In this document: in pieces, positions 19,352-30,724 of the stretch
Layout: each line of letters opens with the position of its first letter
Position numbering within the stretch: the stretch's first letter is position 1
From: Komagataella phaffii GS115
Taxonomy: Eukaryota > Ascomycota > Pichiomycetes > Pichiales > Pichiaceae
Length of the DNA stretch: 64,000 nt
Assembly (NCBI RefSeq): GCF_000027005.1
Contig: NC_012966.1
Location: 1,612,001 to 1,676,000 of the forward strand
Reading direction: 5' to 3'
Made by a program: the position numbers and the translations under genes
The notes under the pieces: generated by a model
Database searches by the model: none
What the model was told of the DNA's origin: nothing
The model's input: the letters and a program-made list of their open reading frames with translations, nothing else

Positions 19352-20599
19352 TTAACCCCGATTTAGTATGCGTGGTGAGGCGGGTATAAGGACGTTATTA
19401 TTATATGGTCCTTCTTTTAGACTTTCCTTTTGTTCATCGATGTGTTCAGCCAAGTCAACTTTGTGTCTGTGTCTCTTCTTACGGGCATGGTAAGGGGTAG
19501 CTATCAAAGGATTTGAATCATTTGATATGGGGCAATCAAGCTGTATTTTTGTAGATACTTTCGCTATTGACGGAGGCATGGGAATGTCTTCATGTTTACT
19601 GGACTCATCTATCTTGAGTTGATTTTTTAAATTATCAGTAAGATCATCTGAAAATTGATGAAGTTGTGAATCTGTGATAGTGTCCGAACTTTCAGAGGAA
19701 ACAGCCTTGCCGTCCAAAGAAGTCAATTCTCTTTTTGTGAGTTGGCTCAATTCCGTCTCAGCAGAATTATTAGAACTCAGAGTAAATGATTGTTTAATCG
19801 GTCCTGTAGCAGCAATTTGATTTTGAGCTTCAGATTTAACCTCTGGTATTCGATGCAGGAAACCATATCCTACGTCGCAACCGAGCAATCCAATGCCGCC
19901 CCAGTTGCGATTAGGATATATAGTGACCGGTCTTACCACATTGTGTATTTGGTTGTAGACGTATAATACAAGGGTGGCATTCTCACGATTGGTGGAGTAA
20001 ACAGAGTAAAGAGTCTGTCCCAAAAGCTCTTCTCCGCCCATGGCTAACAGCCCATCCTGGGCACCTATGATATAATCACTACCAGGTAGCAAATTAGCGG
20101 AATGTCCAGGACTGTTAGGCAATGTGTCTAGTACATGCCAAACATAAGTTGCAGTTTCTAATGAAGTCAGTTGAACACTAATTCCTAATTTTTTGTATTT
20201 TGAAAATCTTGCTACATTTGAGTTGTCATCCAATTTGATTTCTTCAAGACTTTCTGTTTCATCTGCATCATTATTGGAGTACGTTGTAAAGGGAACAGAA
20301 ATTTGTCGAATTGTACCTCCTTTGGCACTCCAAACTGTAAACACAAGATCTCTTCCGTTGTCAATATTTGCAACTACCATTTCTACAAATTTTGAAAAGT
20401 CTTTATTAGCTAGTTGCCTGACTTCAAACCCATTTAGTGACAGAATGTAGTCAAACCATGACTCAAATCCCATTTGGTATCCAATACTTTCATTTTCGAC
20501 ATTCAGTATACGCAGCCCTTCATTGATATTTCCGGCCAAACTGAAATAATGATCTGTCGCTAATGATGAAGTAAATAGTCGTTTAGCAAGACTGAACAT
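19352..20599 (-). CDS. GRH1: GRASP65/55 homologue Grh1
   Basis: The 415-residue protein begins MFSLAKRLF, an amphipathic N-terminus like the acetylated helix that anchors yeast Grh1 at early Golgi/ER-exit membranes. It then has two tandem GRASP-type PDZ domains (about residues 15-110 and 120-220), with IGYQMGFESWFDYILSLNG in the first and SPGHSANLLPGSDYIIGAQDG in the second. The C-terminal half is Ser/Thr-rich and probably disordered. Grh1 works with Bug1 in COPII-vesicle tethering and in unconventional secretion. Animal GRASPs use an N-terminal myristoyl Gly instead, which is absent here. Confidence 0.93.
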   Translation of the reverse strand: MFSLAKRLFTSSLATDHYFSLAGNINEGLRILNVENESIGYQMGFESWFDYILSLNGFEVRQLANKDFSKFVEMVVANIDNGRDLVFTVWSAKGGTIRQISVPFTTYSNNDADETESLEEIKLDDNSNVARFSKYKKLGISVQLTSLETATYVWHVLDTLPNSPGHSANLLPGSDYIIGAQDGLLAMGGEELLGQTLYSVYSTNRENATLVLYVYNQIHNVVRPVTIYPNRNWGGIGLLGCDVGYGFLHRIPEVKSEAQNQIAATGPIKQSFTLSSNNSAETELSQLTKRELTSLDGKAVSSESSDTITDSQLHQFSDDLTDNLKNQLKIDESSKHEDIPMPPSIAKVSTKIQLDCPISNDSNPLIATPYHARKKRHRHKVDLAEHIDEQKESLKEGPYNNNVLIPASPRILNRG

Positions 20600-20756
20600 G
20601 CTGCTCCTGGTTAAAAAATCTCAGATGCCAATAATCTGTTTGTAGATATTGCCCTACGCGAATTAGTGGTTTTATTAAGCCACTGATCAGAAAAGTCGTC
20701 ACTAATCTAGCGTTATTCTCCTCCTCAGAGATTAGTTTTTTTCTTTTATTGTTACT

Positions 20757-21143
20757 ATGGGAGAGAGAAATGACCTGAGTGAGGTTATCAATATATTCAA
20801 GGATGCAGCGTCTATGAGTGACGATGTTTATCAACAAAAGAGAGAAAATAAGGCGAATGAAATTGCACATACATCTCTCGGTAAGTTTCCCAAGGAAATG
20901 TCATGTGTTACTGCGATGGATGAGCTTTTTCAGTGCTTCTCACTGGGAGGACAAATAAGAAACTTCTATCAGTATGGTGACTTCACGATGTGTGAGAGAC
21001 AAAGTTCAAAGTTGAGATTCTGTCTTACGATCACTGGGAAAAGTAGTGACGAGAGAGAAAGAATGATCCAAAGATTTTATCGTGATCGATTGGTCGATGA
21101 CAAGAGACGTGGAAGTAGCGAAGATGTTTGGGACCAGAGATAA
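20757..21143 (+). CDS. EMI1: Emi1-family (DUF3128) small protein
   Basis: The 128-residue protein contains a twin-Cys arrangement: C56 in MSCVTAMDELFQCF with C66, and C84 (YGDFTMCERQSSKLRFCL) with C94. It is embedded in the pattern 'DEL-CFS-GGQ-R-FYQYG-F--C', which is the hallmark of the fungal Emi1/DUF3128 family. In S. cerevisiae Emi1 is associated with mitochondrial function and induction of IME1 in early meiosis. The CX9C-like spacing suggests oxidative folding in the mitochondrial intermembrane space. It is divergent from GRH1, sharing a 157-bp intergenic promoter. Confidence 0.75.
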   Translation: MGERNDLSEVINIFKDAASMSDDVYQQKRENKANEIAHTSLGKFPKEMSCVTAMDELFQCFSLGGQIRNFYQYGDFTMCERQSSKLRFCLTITGKSSDERERMIQRFYRDRLVDDKRRGSSEDVWDQR

Positions 21144-22365
21144 AGCCATATCATCGCTTTTACTTAGCCAAGTTGTGACTTTTGTTTCATTTGCGAACAG
21201 TTACCTCAAAGCTGGCCAAAAAGTACTGAAGTTTGACTTCTGGAAGGTTCTGAAGCTTTTCACAAGAACATAATTCTGAGACATTCATTCGTACCTAGTA
21301 AAATACTTTGAATCAATATCCGAATCAAACGTTCATAGTTCTCACTAGAGACTAGGCAAAGGTAACTCAAAAAATTTTCGGGGCAAGCTTATGTTTAATA
21401 AAAACATTATAAATCTTACGCAGCTACAAATTAACATTATCAAGCACACTCTTGACACATGAGTGAAGTTGTGCATCATCATTATTCGTCATTCTTTCGG
21501 CTTGAGCAGTTTTTCGATATAACTTTGAGTTGCTGATGTTGATTGTAGAAACTATTTCCCAAAGGTCTATTTTGCATTTTGCCCCTCAGATGACAGCTCT
21601 CTTTGAATTCAACATTTTGATACAAGTCAGCTTTTATCTTAGTTGATAGTGGGTTTGTAATAATAATAAGTAATTACTTTGGAAGGATATTAATCTTTCA
21701 AACCTTGTTGTGAGAAAAATATCCCTGTCCTTGGATCTGAGGCTTCAACAAAAAAAGAAATCTCTGGTTGTGAGGGGTTATGACCATCGGTCAGCCAATT
21801 CTTGCTTGTACGATGAAATGGTTACCTAATGAAGATGTCAATACTTTGGGATCCACACTAAACTTCAGCCTGGTACCATTAAGCCAGAAATTCATTGGCG
21901 GTTCTAAAACAAGGTATATCCTTCTAACATTTTGGGCAATCACAACGCCCTTGCAATTGGTGCATAAAAACATCAACTTAAACAAGCAGTGCGTTGAGGT
22001 TTCTGCAATTATGATCTAGGCCGGCGTCTTTGCAGATCAAGGCAATTATTTGACTTCCTAACACTAATAGAACCTGGAGCGCGCCAGTATCAGTTATCGC
22101 CATTAAATGGGATTACATTTCGCAATTGAAAAAACACAGGCTTAAGCACAGCTGGCCAAAAAGCAAGCTATGACAACAGCAATCTTGAAGCCTGATGAAT
22201 GCAAGCGTTTTTATCATTTACTTGAAACTTACTCCAATAAATTGAGTTTTTATTGTATGAAGTAGCAGTCGGCATTTGCTAACATCCCATCCCCCATGTA
22301 GCATAACAAACAGCTTTTCTTGCTCCTGTCAAAGAAATTAAAAAGCACCATTTCTTCAAAAAAAA
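21144..22365. other. Gene-free interval of 1.2 kb
   Basis: This gap lies between the EMI1-family gene and the convergent YIP5-like gene. Being downstream of both, it needs no promoter, and its length is unusual for this compact region. Short open frames (21780-22019 plus and its antisense) show no recognisable family. I see no tRNA or repeat. Confidence 0.5.
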
Positions 22366-23076
22366 TCACTGTAGCTCGCCGAAAAAGACAATCTTAACTA
22401 TAATTGTGAAACATAGGTGTAAGAAAATGACACCCGAGATTAGAAGGAGACTGCTCTTTTGGTCTTCAACGAAAGCGACATCGTTCAGGTAATGATAGAG
22501 CTTACTTGATATGTTCAAGCCACTGAAAACACCACCCAAGAGAATGACAAACCATTTCAGTATCATACTCAGTTTGGGATGCCCTGGAAAAACTGCTCTT
22601 AACACGGCAAATAGCGAAGCAGGTCCCCATATCACGTTAGCATAGCCGTATATTGATACTAATCGGCTATAGCAAATTATTTGCGGGATCTTGTAAACGA
22701 AACGTGTCACGGCTATAAACAGTAATGGCACCAACAGGATATAGCCATAGAGCAAGTTAATAGCCCTCAGCAATAGGCCAGTATAATTCTGGTTGATGTC
22801 TTTGCCTGTCATATATACATTCAAGATATCTGATAGTGTGTTGCTGAAAAACAAGCACCAAACAATTGTAGCAGTTATCCATACTGGCCCATATAAATCT
22901 CCGGTGCTATTCATTTGGGCATCTGAGAGTTTTCCAATAGGATTGAAAGCAGCAGCACACTGAGAGAAAAAATCGATTGTATTCAATTGGAAATATTTGC
23001 GATAGAAATGCAGGCTAAATGGACTAAAGGAGTCATTAAATGCTGAATATTGTGCCATTGTATGCTGCTGTGACAT
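22366..23076 (-). CDS. YIP1-domain Golgi membrane protein, Yip5-like
   Basis: This is a 236-residue multispan protein. After a ~90-residue cytosolic N-terminus with FYRKYFQLNT it has the family motif DLYGPVWITATIVWCLFFSN at the start of the first TM segment, followed by four more hydrophobic segments. DLYGPFW-like motifs characterise the YIPF1/YIPF2-Yip5 branch of the YIP1 family, which binds Ypt/Rab GTPases in Golgi membranes. It is shorter than S. cerevisiae Yip5 (about 310) because the N-terminal tail is reduced. It is divergent from the large propeller gene at 23239. Confidence 0.75.
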   Translation of the reverse strand: MSQQHTMAQYSAFNDSFSPFSLHFYRKYFQLNTIDFFSQCAAAFNPIGKLSDAQMNSTGDLYGPVWITATIVWCLFFSNTLSDILNVYMTGKDINQNYTGLLLRAINLLYGYILLVPLLFIAVTRFVYKIPQIICYSRLVSIYGYANVIWGPASLFAVLRAVFPGHPKLSMILKWFVILLGGVFSGLNISSKLYHYLNDVAFVEDQKSSLLLISGVIFLHLCFTIIVKIVFFGELQ

Positions 23077-23238
23077 TTCCTACGACAGCAATATTTGAGT
23101 GTGTTGATGTTAGTGAATTGGGAGGAAGATACAAATCAGGAGGATTTTGACGACTCTTCGCGTTTTCCAGGATACATAATCAGTTAGGCAATAGCTACAT
23201 GAACTGTTAGATCTTTTGAATCTTCCTGTTTTTAGAGG

Positions 23239-26200
23239 ATGGCGCCCACTTACTGGATTCGCCGTCGGCTTCACTCAAGCATGGTAGCAAACCATATTTT
23301 TTCTTTCAATGCAACCAAGGTTATATCGCAACATCTAGAGAAGAATGCCTTTTGCTTCACAAGTACGAGACAATTATTTGATGGCGGAGAATGGGAAGAC
23401 GTCAGACATTTTAGGGAACTTGATTCGATGCCTTTTGATGAGAACGACGAAGATATGCTGTTGCAAATGACGGAAGGTACAGAGCGGATGGGCGGGGGTT
23501 ATTCAAGCAGGCAAACAAATGCCAACCCGAATGAACATAATACTACAGAGTCAGTTAAAACCACCATCATTATCAGCTACACTAGTATCATGGTAGAATC
23601 CCAAACGTTTCAATTTGTAACTCCGATTTTAAATTCAAGTATATTACGGTCGCCAGATAACCGAAGTGATCTATTGGTGATTTGCTTAAAGAATCTTCAG
23701 CTACTATTAGTAGAAGTACTACTACAAAGTGATGGTGAATTCGAGTTAAAGATACTTACTAGAGTATACCTAGAAGAACCTGAAGAATCACATAATTGCA
23801 ATAGGCTGGAGTCATTAGGTCATCATGTAGCTTGCAACTCTAATGGCAAAGTAATCGCCATTACGGGCATGATTAACAAAGTTAGGTTCTTGAATTTGTA
23901 TCCTTCTCCCCGAACAATTAATTGCTATATTGAAGGACCTATTTTGCACCAATGCTTTCTTGAACCGTTTGCTCCTGAAAATCTGCAAACACATGTCATG
24001 TACCTTATTTTATCACAAAATGTTGACAAAATTTTGACAATTTCATTGTTGGAGTTTGATCAGCTAAGGTTGACAGATACTTTCACACTTCATAGGCCAC
24101 TATTACTTCCTCGAGATTTTCCACTTCCAAAATTTGTTATACCTATGAAAAGAACACATGGTGTACTATTATGTGCGGAACGCCTCCTTTGTTTCAAGGG
24201 TGTCAATTCTATTCTGAGCCAAACTGGATTAGACGACGTCACAGTTTATTTAGAAGTGTTTAACCCCATCAGTTATTTTGTTTTGGACAGTCCCATTGCT
24301 TCAAAAAATTCAGAGAATGAATTTTTAGATCAAGTGATAATAAATGATGCCCTAGGAAATTTTTGGTTAGTCGAGTCTTATCGGCAAGATAGTTTTATTT
24401 GGAATTTAGAATGTGACAAAGTTGGTACGTTTTGTCCAATGTCATCGTTTGTACTACAAAATCAGAAACCCTCATCTTTCAAAATTTTGTATGCTAAAGA
24501 CTTTGGCGACATTTCTGAAGGTCTTTTTGATTTGAACTCGAATAACAATTACTCCATTACGAAGTCAAAAACGAAGATTTTGAATACGATTCCCTTACTG
24601 GATTATCAGCTCGTCCCATCTCCAAACGGAATACTTCACCGGACCTCTTCTTCTCAGCAGCTATGGTGTGTTGGAGGAACTACTAGTTTGAAAAGTCATC
24701 CTGCTATTTGGAATATCCATAGAGGGATTTCTGCAAGAATTGTTAATCCCTCAATACCATTCAAATATGCAGACAAATTATATTACTACGGAACAGTAGA
24801 TGATGCTATATACTTCATCATAAGCTTTCCAAGGCACTCACAACTGCATTGTCTCAACATCACATCCGCAGTAACTCTAATAGAGGATTTCACAATTGAT
24901 AGTAAAACAGTCTTGTTCGAAAGTATTGGAGTTGATTGTGATTACATTTTAGTTACGGAGAACTTTGTCAGAATTGGAAATTTTCTGGACTTGGACTCTT
25001 CTTTACAGGTCGAGTTACCCGAAAAAACGCTATTAGCAAGTTTCAAGGGCGGATACCTGGTATTGACAAGTTCCATGGAATCAGAAACCAACTTAATGGT
25101 TTACAAGTTAAACTTGGAGGATTTCCAGTTCAAATCTACAGAAGAAATTTTTAAACCCATTCCGCTCAATACCCTACAGGACATAGAGCCATCACTTTTG
25201 AAACTATTCTTTCACTTCCATGAAATTTTTTTGCTAGTAGGCACCTTTGACAATATTTTGTATCTATACAGAATGAAAAATGGGCGTTTCGAAATAGTAG
25301 GAACTGTCTCATTGGATAGCATTGACGGTTTTCGAATACCCCACGACTGTATGAAGATTCATGACAAAAATGAACCAGAATTTCTGATTACCTCTCAAAA
25401 TGGACACTATATGATTTGTTCATTACACATCACAGTGTCATCAGTCACCTTAAAGGTTCTCCGCTCCGTTCAAATAGGGGATAGTTATGTTCAAATATCT
25501 CATGCTGAAAGCAGTTTATACTACCTTACTTGCAGAGTCATTTGGAAACTGAATCTTTCTAAGTCTATGTATCCAGAAAAACTGTTTATCGGAGGCAAAA
25601 TGGATAAAGGTATTTATTCAACGATGTTACTCCCCAAAAATGAGTACAAAGCGTGCGACAATTTGTTGGTTGCCAGAAATGATAAATTATTGTTTCTTGA
25701 GGTTGATACATTCTCAAGTAGTATTGTGTCAAAATTCAAGCTCCGCAATCCCCCATTGAAGATGGCGTACATGGAACATATGTCTTCTTTTGTTATCATT
25801 TCAGCAGAACTGACACAGAGAATCTCAGTATTTAATCTTAAAAGCCGAAGAGAATTGCCAATGATAATTCCCTCAACAGTTTTTGAATCCGAAGAAACTC
25901 CGTCCTGTTTATGCCAATGGGAGCTCGAGAGAGAATCAAGAAAATACGTCCATTTAATCGTGGGAACCAAAAAGGGTACGCATGGGTCGATAAAGCTGCT
26001 AGCCGTTTCTCAAAGCAACGAATTAATTACAGCCACCGAAATTTACTCCTGGGATGCACAAAGTCAGATATTGAGTGTTGTAACACTTAATGATAGCTCT
26101 ATCTTGTTCTCATCGGGGAAAACCCTCTATTTCACATACTACGATGAGTCGAAACGAAAACTTTCGACACCGACATTGGTCTATTCTGGAACTTCCGATA

Positions 26201-26838
26201 TTATTGCATTAAGCTCAAATGACAACATGATCATTGCAACAACCTTCTCTAACTCATTCAAGATATTCTATTATTCTCCAACTACTCGGTCTTTTAGTCA
26301 AGGTCCTTGTGATAAGATGTCTCAGAACCTAATCGGCAAGTGCTTGTATGCTCAATATTTGAGACCCGCATCTAATAGCGAACAGGACATAACAGATGAA
26401 GGATCTATCATAGTCAGTGATAAAATCAACTGCAAATTATTTGAAGTGATGAAAACTACATCCTGGGATACTACTGATAATTCTCTATTCGAAGATCGTC
26501 TTCCTATAGTGTCAAGGCTGTCCCAAAGTTCTTTGCGCTCCATGTGGTACAAAAAATCCCAGGAACAGAATTCAGACCAATTTCTCGCTGGTGGAGTAAA
26601 TGGCGAGTTTTACATTTATGAGAGAGTGAAGAAGACTCATTTTAATTATCTGAGGAGGCACCTGGATAATTGTAAACGGCTAGTACTAGAAAAGTATTCG
26701 ACAGGTCTGATAGATTGCCCTTTTGAGTTTTCTTTGCCAGCACTACTTGATCGCAAAGAAAAAAATGTTATTAATGGTGATTTTTTAAATCGCCAAGATC
26801 CATTTGTAGATTATATCTTGAGTCGGCATACTCTATAG
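23239..26838 (+). CDS. Large CPSF_A/MMS1-type beta-propeller protein (DDB1-like)
   Basis: The protein has 1,199 residues, mostly short beta strands typical of multi-propeller proteins (DDB1, Rse1, Cft1, Mms1). The C-terminal ~120 residues read like the CPSF_A domain: FLAGGVNGEFYIYER, a helical stretch, then KNVINGDFLNRQDPFVDYIL, corresponding to the IDGDL...FL motif of the family. The N-terminus (FDENDEDMLLQMTEG) does not match Rse1 or Cft1 closely. By elimination it may be the Mms1/Rtt101 ubiquitin-ligase adaptor, but this is weak. I assign the superfamily, not the orthologue. It is shorter than S. cerevisiae Rse1, Cft1 or Mms1 (about 1,350-1,400). Confidence 0.6.
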   Translation: MAPTYWIRRRLHSSMVANHIFSFNATKVISQHLEKNAFCFTSTRQLFDGGEWEDVRHFRELDSMPFDENDEDMLLQMTEGTERMGGGYSSRQTNANPNEHNTTESVKTTIIISYTSIMVESQTFQFVTPILNSSILRSPDNRSDLLVICLKNLQLLLVEVLLQSDGEFELKILTRVYLEEPEESHNCNRLESLGHHVACNSNGKVIAITGMINKVRFLNLYPSPRTINCYIEGPILHQCFLEPFAPENLQTHVMYLILSQNVDKILTISLLEFDQLRLTDTFTLHRPLLLPRDFPLPKFVIPMKRTHGVLLCAERLLCFKGVNSILSQTGLDDVTVYLEVFNPISYFVLDSPIASKNSENEFLDQVIINDALGNFWLVESYRQDSFIWNLECDKVGTFCPMSSFVLQNQKPSSFKILYAKDFGDISEGLFDLNSNNNYSITKSKTKILNTIPLLDYQLVPSPNGILHRTSSSQQLWCVGGTTSLKSHPAIWNIHRGISARIVNPSIPFKYADKLYYYGTVDDAIYFIISFPRHSQLHCLNITSAVTLIEDFTIDSKTVLFESIGVDCDYILVTENFVRIGNFLDLDSSLQVELPEKTLLASFKGGYLVLTSSMESETNLMVYKLNLEDFQFKSTEEIFKPIPLNTLQDIEPSLLKLFFHFHEIFLLVGTFDNILYLYRMKNGRFEIVGTVSLDSIDGFRIPHDCMKIHDKNEPEFLITSQNGHYMICSLHITVSSVTLKVLRSVQIGDSYVQISHAESSLYYLTCRVIWKLNLSKSMYPEKLFIGGKMDKGIYSTMLLPKNEYKACDNLLVARNDKLLFLEVDTFSSSIVSKFKLRNPPLKMAYMEHMSSFVIISAELTQRISVFNLKSRRELPMIIPSTVFESEETPSCLCQWELERESRKYVHLIVGTKKGTHGSIKLLAVSQSNELITATEIYSWDAQSQILSVVTLNDSSILFSSGKTLYFTYYDESKRKLSTPTLVYSGTSDIIALSSNDNMIIATTFSNSFKIFYYSPTTRSFSQGPCDKMSQNLIGKCLYAQYLRPASNSEQDITDEGSIIVSDKINCKLFEVMKTTSWDTTDNSLFEDRLPIVSRLSQSSLRSMWYKKSQEQNSDQFLAGGVNGEFYIYERVKKTHFNYLRRHLDNCKRLVLEKYSTGLIDCPFEFSLPALLDRKEKNVINGDFLNRQDPFVDYILSRHTL

Positions 26839-26849
26839 ACTATCATCAT

Positions 26850-27332
26850 TCAATCTTTCGAGTTTTTAATCTTTTCCAGTAAATTGCCTATCCTGGGTCC
26901 CATCATGGGTTGGCCTGTTCGAGTTCTTTTAGAGAAAATCTCTTTTCTTGACTCCCTGCTCAATTTTTTTTGTTTGATTTGGTCAAGTTGAATTCTAGTT
27001 CGTTCAATTTTCTCTATTCTTCTATGCTCCTTTCGTTCCTTGGCCATCTTAAGCCTTTCCTGATATGATAGTCGGTCAGGATGCTTGAGGTTATCATTAT
27101 GTAAAGCTTCTCTATGCTCCTGCCTTTCTTCTTGTACCTTATCAGCATGTGGGTCGTTCACGATCACTCCAGTATTAGCAGAGCTTGTTGTTTCAGCCTG
27201 TTCGTCATCCTGTTGCAAGATTTTGAAATATTTTTTTCGCAAACGTGCTCTATGAACCAGTGATCTCTTAATATCCTCAGATTTCTTTTTCCTCAGATCT
27301 CTCCAATCTGAGCTTTTAACCCTGCCACTCAT
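26850..27332 (-). CDS. FYV7: rRNA-processing protein Fyv7
   Basis: Starting at the ATG at 27332 (MSGRVKSSDWRDLRKKKSED), the 160-residue protein is very rich in Lys/Arg/Glu and mostly helical. Its C-terminal block KRTRTGQPMMGPRIGNLLEKIK matches the conserved end of Fyv7/TAP26 proteins. Fyv7 is a nucleolar factor required for 35S pre-rRNA processing at early sites of small-subunit assembly. Length agrees with S. cerevisiae (151). It converges with the propeller gene with only 11 bp between the stops. Confidence 0.85.
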   Translation of the reverse strand: MSGRVKSSDWRDLRKKKSEDIKRSLVHRARLRKKYFKILQQDDEQAETTSSANTGVIVNDPHADKVQEERQEHREALHNDNLKHPDRLSYQERLKMAKERKEHRRIEKIERTRIQLDQIKQKKLSRESRKEIFSKRTRTGQPMMGPRIGNLLEKIKNSKD

Positions 27333-27562
27333 ATTCACTAGTGTAACTGGTTGAATAATTGATTAAATATCAATAATCTTTTTCGTTTGCCTTTCCATTG
27401 AAATTCGCGCAGTTATTGGTCTTGAATCTTTTTTTTCATCATCCTATTATTATTCCTAGAGTGCTAGTTTTGTAATCGACCAACTGCCAAATATTGTACT
27501 CCAATCCTGTGGTTTCCCGGGATAAAACTTTTTTATCACAGGTGCCTCGTGCCCATATTGCA

Positions 27563-30500
27563 ATGATTTCCCGACAGATAAGGAGACATACTCTACGGCT
27601 TCGATTGGAGTTTTGCATAAGAACCACTAATAAAACTGGACTTGAGTGTGATGCCCCTGCTGTCTCCATGGTGCGTTCTTTTCGAATTTGGAATTTCTCA
27701 GAGAAGAGAGCATGTGATACTAAACAAGATTTGGCTTTGTATCGCAATTCAGTCATACCCCAAAACTCTCTGTCTGCTCAAGAGAAAGCTCAACTAACAC
27801 AGTTCATGGTTATTATGGATTTGCGAACAGATGACAATATTCACAGAGTAGCAAATAAACAACAAATATTGGACGAGCTATTCCATTTGATGTTGACAAG
27901 CTCTCAATACTCAAAAAAATATGCAAATTTAATAAGGAACTACAGTGCCTCTATTGCTAGAATATTCTACCGCAATGCGGAGTATGAGAAATGCTATGAA
28001 TGTCTAAGGCTGAGCAGGAATAGTGATATAAGTCCGGCCATATACGCAGGCACCCTTTTAATGCTTGGAAAAGAACTGGAGTTTGAGTCTTTTATTTGTG
28101 GAAGGAGTATTCTTACCCAATGTTCTATTCACCAAGTTGATCAACTAATTAGAACGGTGGTTCAATTTTACTCTAATAACAAACTCGACTGGGAAAAATC
28201 TCTCAGATATTGGGCGTTGATATGCTATCGCATTTATGGACACCTTGAATTACTTGACAACCAAGTTTACAGGCAAAACTTAGTTGCTCTTGGCACAATA
28301 TTAGATGGATACTTCTTGAGTTGCAGGGTCACAGCAAATGCACAAAAAAGAACCAAATACATCAAGTTAGACGAAGGTAAGTTTTCCAATTTAATTGGTG
28401 ATCTTGATACAGTTACTTTTGCTCAACTATTGACGACAATAATGAAGCACTGCGTTTATCATGGTGATAGACCCAAAAGACTGGAGTTTGTCTTGAAACT
28501 TTGGCGATTTAAGAAGGAGAGAAAGCTTCCTTTGGTTTCACAAGATTTAACTTCTTCTATGAGAGCACTAGTTGAGTTTAACCAATTTGAAGATGCATTT
28601 CGATTGCATGAATTACATCCAGAACTACACGATGATAGTCAATTTGACAGTCTTCTAAGGTGTCATGGCTCTTTGAACGAATGGAATAAAATGCAAAAGC
28701 AGTTTGAGGATCTTTTTGGTAAAGGAGAACTACCTAGCATTTACCATTATGGGATTGTGATGAATGCCCTTGGGAATCGTGGAGAAATCAAAGCTGTTGA
28801 GATGCTGTATGAACAACTGTTAACCAGAGGCATGATTCCAAATGCTCATATTTTAGCAGCATTGATGAAATGTCAAATCACTTATGGTGATTTTGAGGGG
28901 GCGATCCAAACTTTTAACGACAAGTTTAGCCAGTTCAATATTCGCAAAAACGGCTACATTTATTGGCTTATCTTCCAAGCTTACAAAGGTCTCGGTAATA
29001 TACATGAACCCTTTGAAATTGTTAAACAGCTTGTTAAATCAGATCGTATCCAAACCCTCTCTCATAAAGACTTACTTCCCCTGATGGGAATATGCAGAAG
29101 GCTTGGGGATCACTTAAATGCTTCCTTTTTGTACTTCCGATTCTTTCCCTCAATTGGAATACAGCCGAACCTTAAGATGACCTTAGAATTTATTGAAACA
29201 TGTCTCAAAGCACGAAAATTGGGTTTAGCTGATTTTCTTATCAAGAAAATTTTGAAGAGCTTTCACAACAGCGATCGTTTTTCAACCAACTTTCATAATA
29301 GCATTATAAACTTTCATTTGACCTCTAAAAACTATCAGAAGGCAATCCGCCATTTTAACGAGAACATGATTCAAAACCCAAAAATCAAACCTAATGGTAG
29401 AACTTTTGGCCTTCTTATAGAAATCCTAATACTAGCAAAGCGATTCAAACAAGTATGCAAACTATTTGTCACTATGCAAAAGTGGGTAGTCCCATCCGAA
29501 TATCACTATGCTACCGCTATGAGGACCGCTTTGAAACTTGGTAACGGGAAACTGGCTTTGAAGTACTACAATCAGATGCTTTTTAAGAAAGTTTCTCCTG
29601 GTCTTTCGTCGTATGTTTATCTTATCCGTGCGCTTATAAGTAACGTTCCGGTTAACAAGGATGAAGTCCTCAACAGCAAAACACAATCAGTCATAACAAG
29701 TATACTAGATGATCTTATTGAGCAAAAGAAGAAAGAGACTCTGTCTCAGCCTATTAAATATCTTCCTTTGCAGTTGGTGGTACCTTTTATTAAAAAGTTG
29801 GCCTCCGTAGAAAAAACAGGTGAGGCAAAGACATTTGCTGAAAGTTTATAAAGATGCTGCCCCCTGATAGCATTTCCAGTTATTTATTCTTAGAAGCTCT
29901 ACTTGCAATCTATGCAGAAGAAGCCAATTGGCAAATTTTTGAGCTAATTTTCGATCTGTATGTCAAAAGTTTGGCGACACAGTTAAACCGCCCCGTTGAA
30001 AAAGATTCGGACTTTTCAGATTCGAATGTTCGTGCAGCTTATCTTGTGGCAAATAGGTTGTCTACTGTGTGGGCCGTTAAGCTGAGGCATATGATACAGG
30101 TTAAGAACTACAAATCTATCATTCCTCTCTTACGTCATTTAGAATCAATCGGCTTCAAGCTTTCGAACTATGCCATGAATGAAACAGCTAGATCGCTTTT
30201 GATACATCACACCACTTTGGAAGATGCCTTAGAGTTTATTGAAGGTCGTTTGATCAAAGGTTATCTTTTTCTGAAATCTAAGAGAAAATTGGTAAGAGAA
30301 AAACAATCCGAGTTGGACAGGTCAGCTCTCCAAACTATGTTGCGCCTCAGGCCGCATACTTCCTATTACTTGAGCGGAGCAACATACTTTCAGACACTGC
30401 GTGCGATAGAGAAATTTATATCTCAGCGCGTTGAAGGTAAGGAGCGTGCTCAAGTTCTCATGAGGTTTAAACATTTATATCCCATGACTATGGCCCGATA

Positions 30501-30699
30501 TGATGATAATATATCGCAACTTGACGAATGGGAACGGATAACGCAGGAGAACAGGTCGCTTGATTTCAAAATCAAAAAGAAAAACCCTGCAGTTAGACCA
30601 GAACGATTGGTACCACATGTGTTGCAGACAAAGAAGAATACTGCAAACGATGATGGGGAGCCTGTATCACCTGTACATATAGAAGCTAGACACAATTAA
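27563..30699 (+). CDS. Mitochondrial pentatricopeptide-repeat (PPR) protein, frameshifted
   Basis: The first ATG in frame is at 27563 (MISRQIRRHTLRLRLEF), a basic presequence-like start. Tandem ~35-residue helical pairs follow with PPR signatures (YHYGIVMNALGNRGEIKAVEMLYEQLLTRGMIPN; NGRTFGLLIEILILAKRFK; SSYVYLIRALISN). The frame stops at the TAA at 29849-29851, but protein-like sequence, again PPR-like (SSYLFLEALLAIYAEEANW), continues in the -1 frame to 30699. The two frames overlap only in 29842-29851, so one missing base there would restore a protein of about 1,045 residues. An intron 29820-29893 (GTGAGG...TTCTTAG) is also in phase, but it would delete the PPR-like helix and has no branch site. 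Such proteins stabilise or activate translation of a specific mitochondrial mRNA. The target is not recognisable. Confidence 0.75.
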
Positions 30700-30724
30700 T
30701 AGACCTGGATGCATCGCAATGCTC

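Noticed and set aside
21209..22161. AGCTGGCCAAAAAG occurring twice in the 21-22 kb interval
   Set aside because: A 14-mer repeated in 64 kb is expected several times by chance.
29820..29893. Possible 74-nt intron in the PPR gene (GTGAGG...TTCTTAG), in phase
   Set aside because: No branch-point-like sequence, and it would remove PPR-like residues encoded just upstream of the acceptor. A frameshift is preferred.
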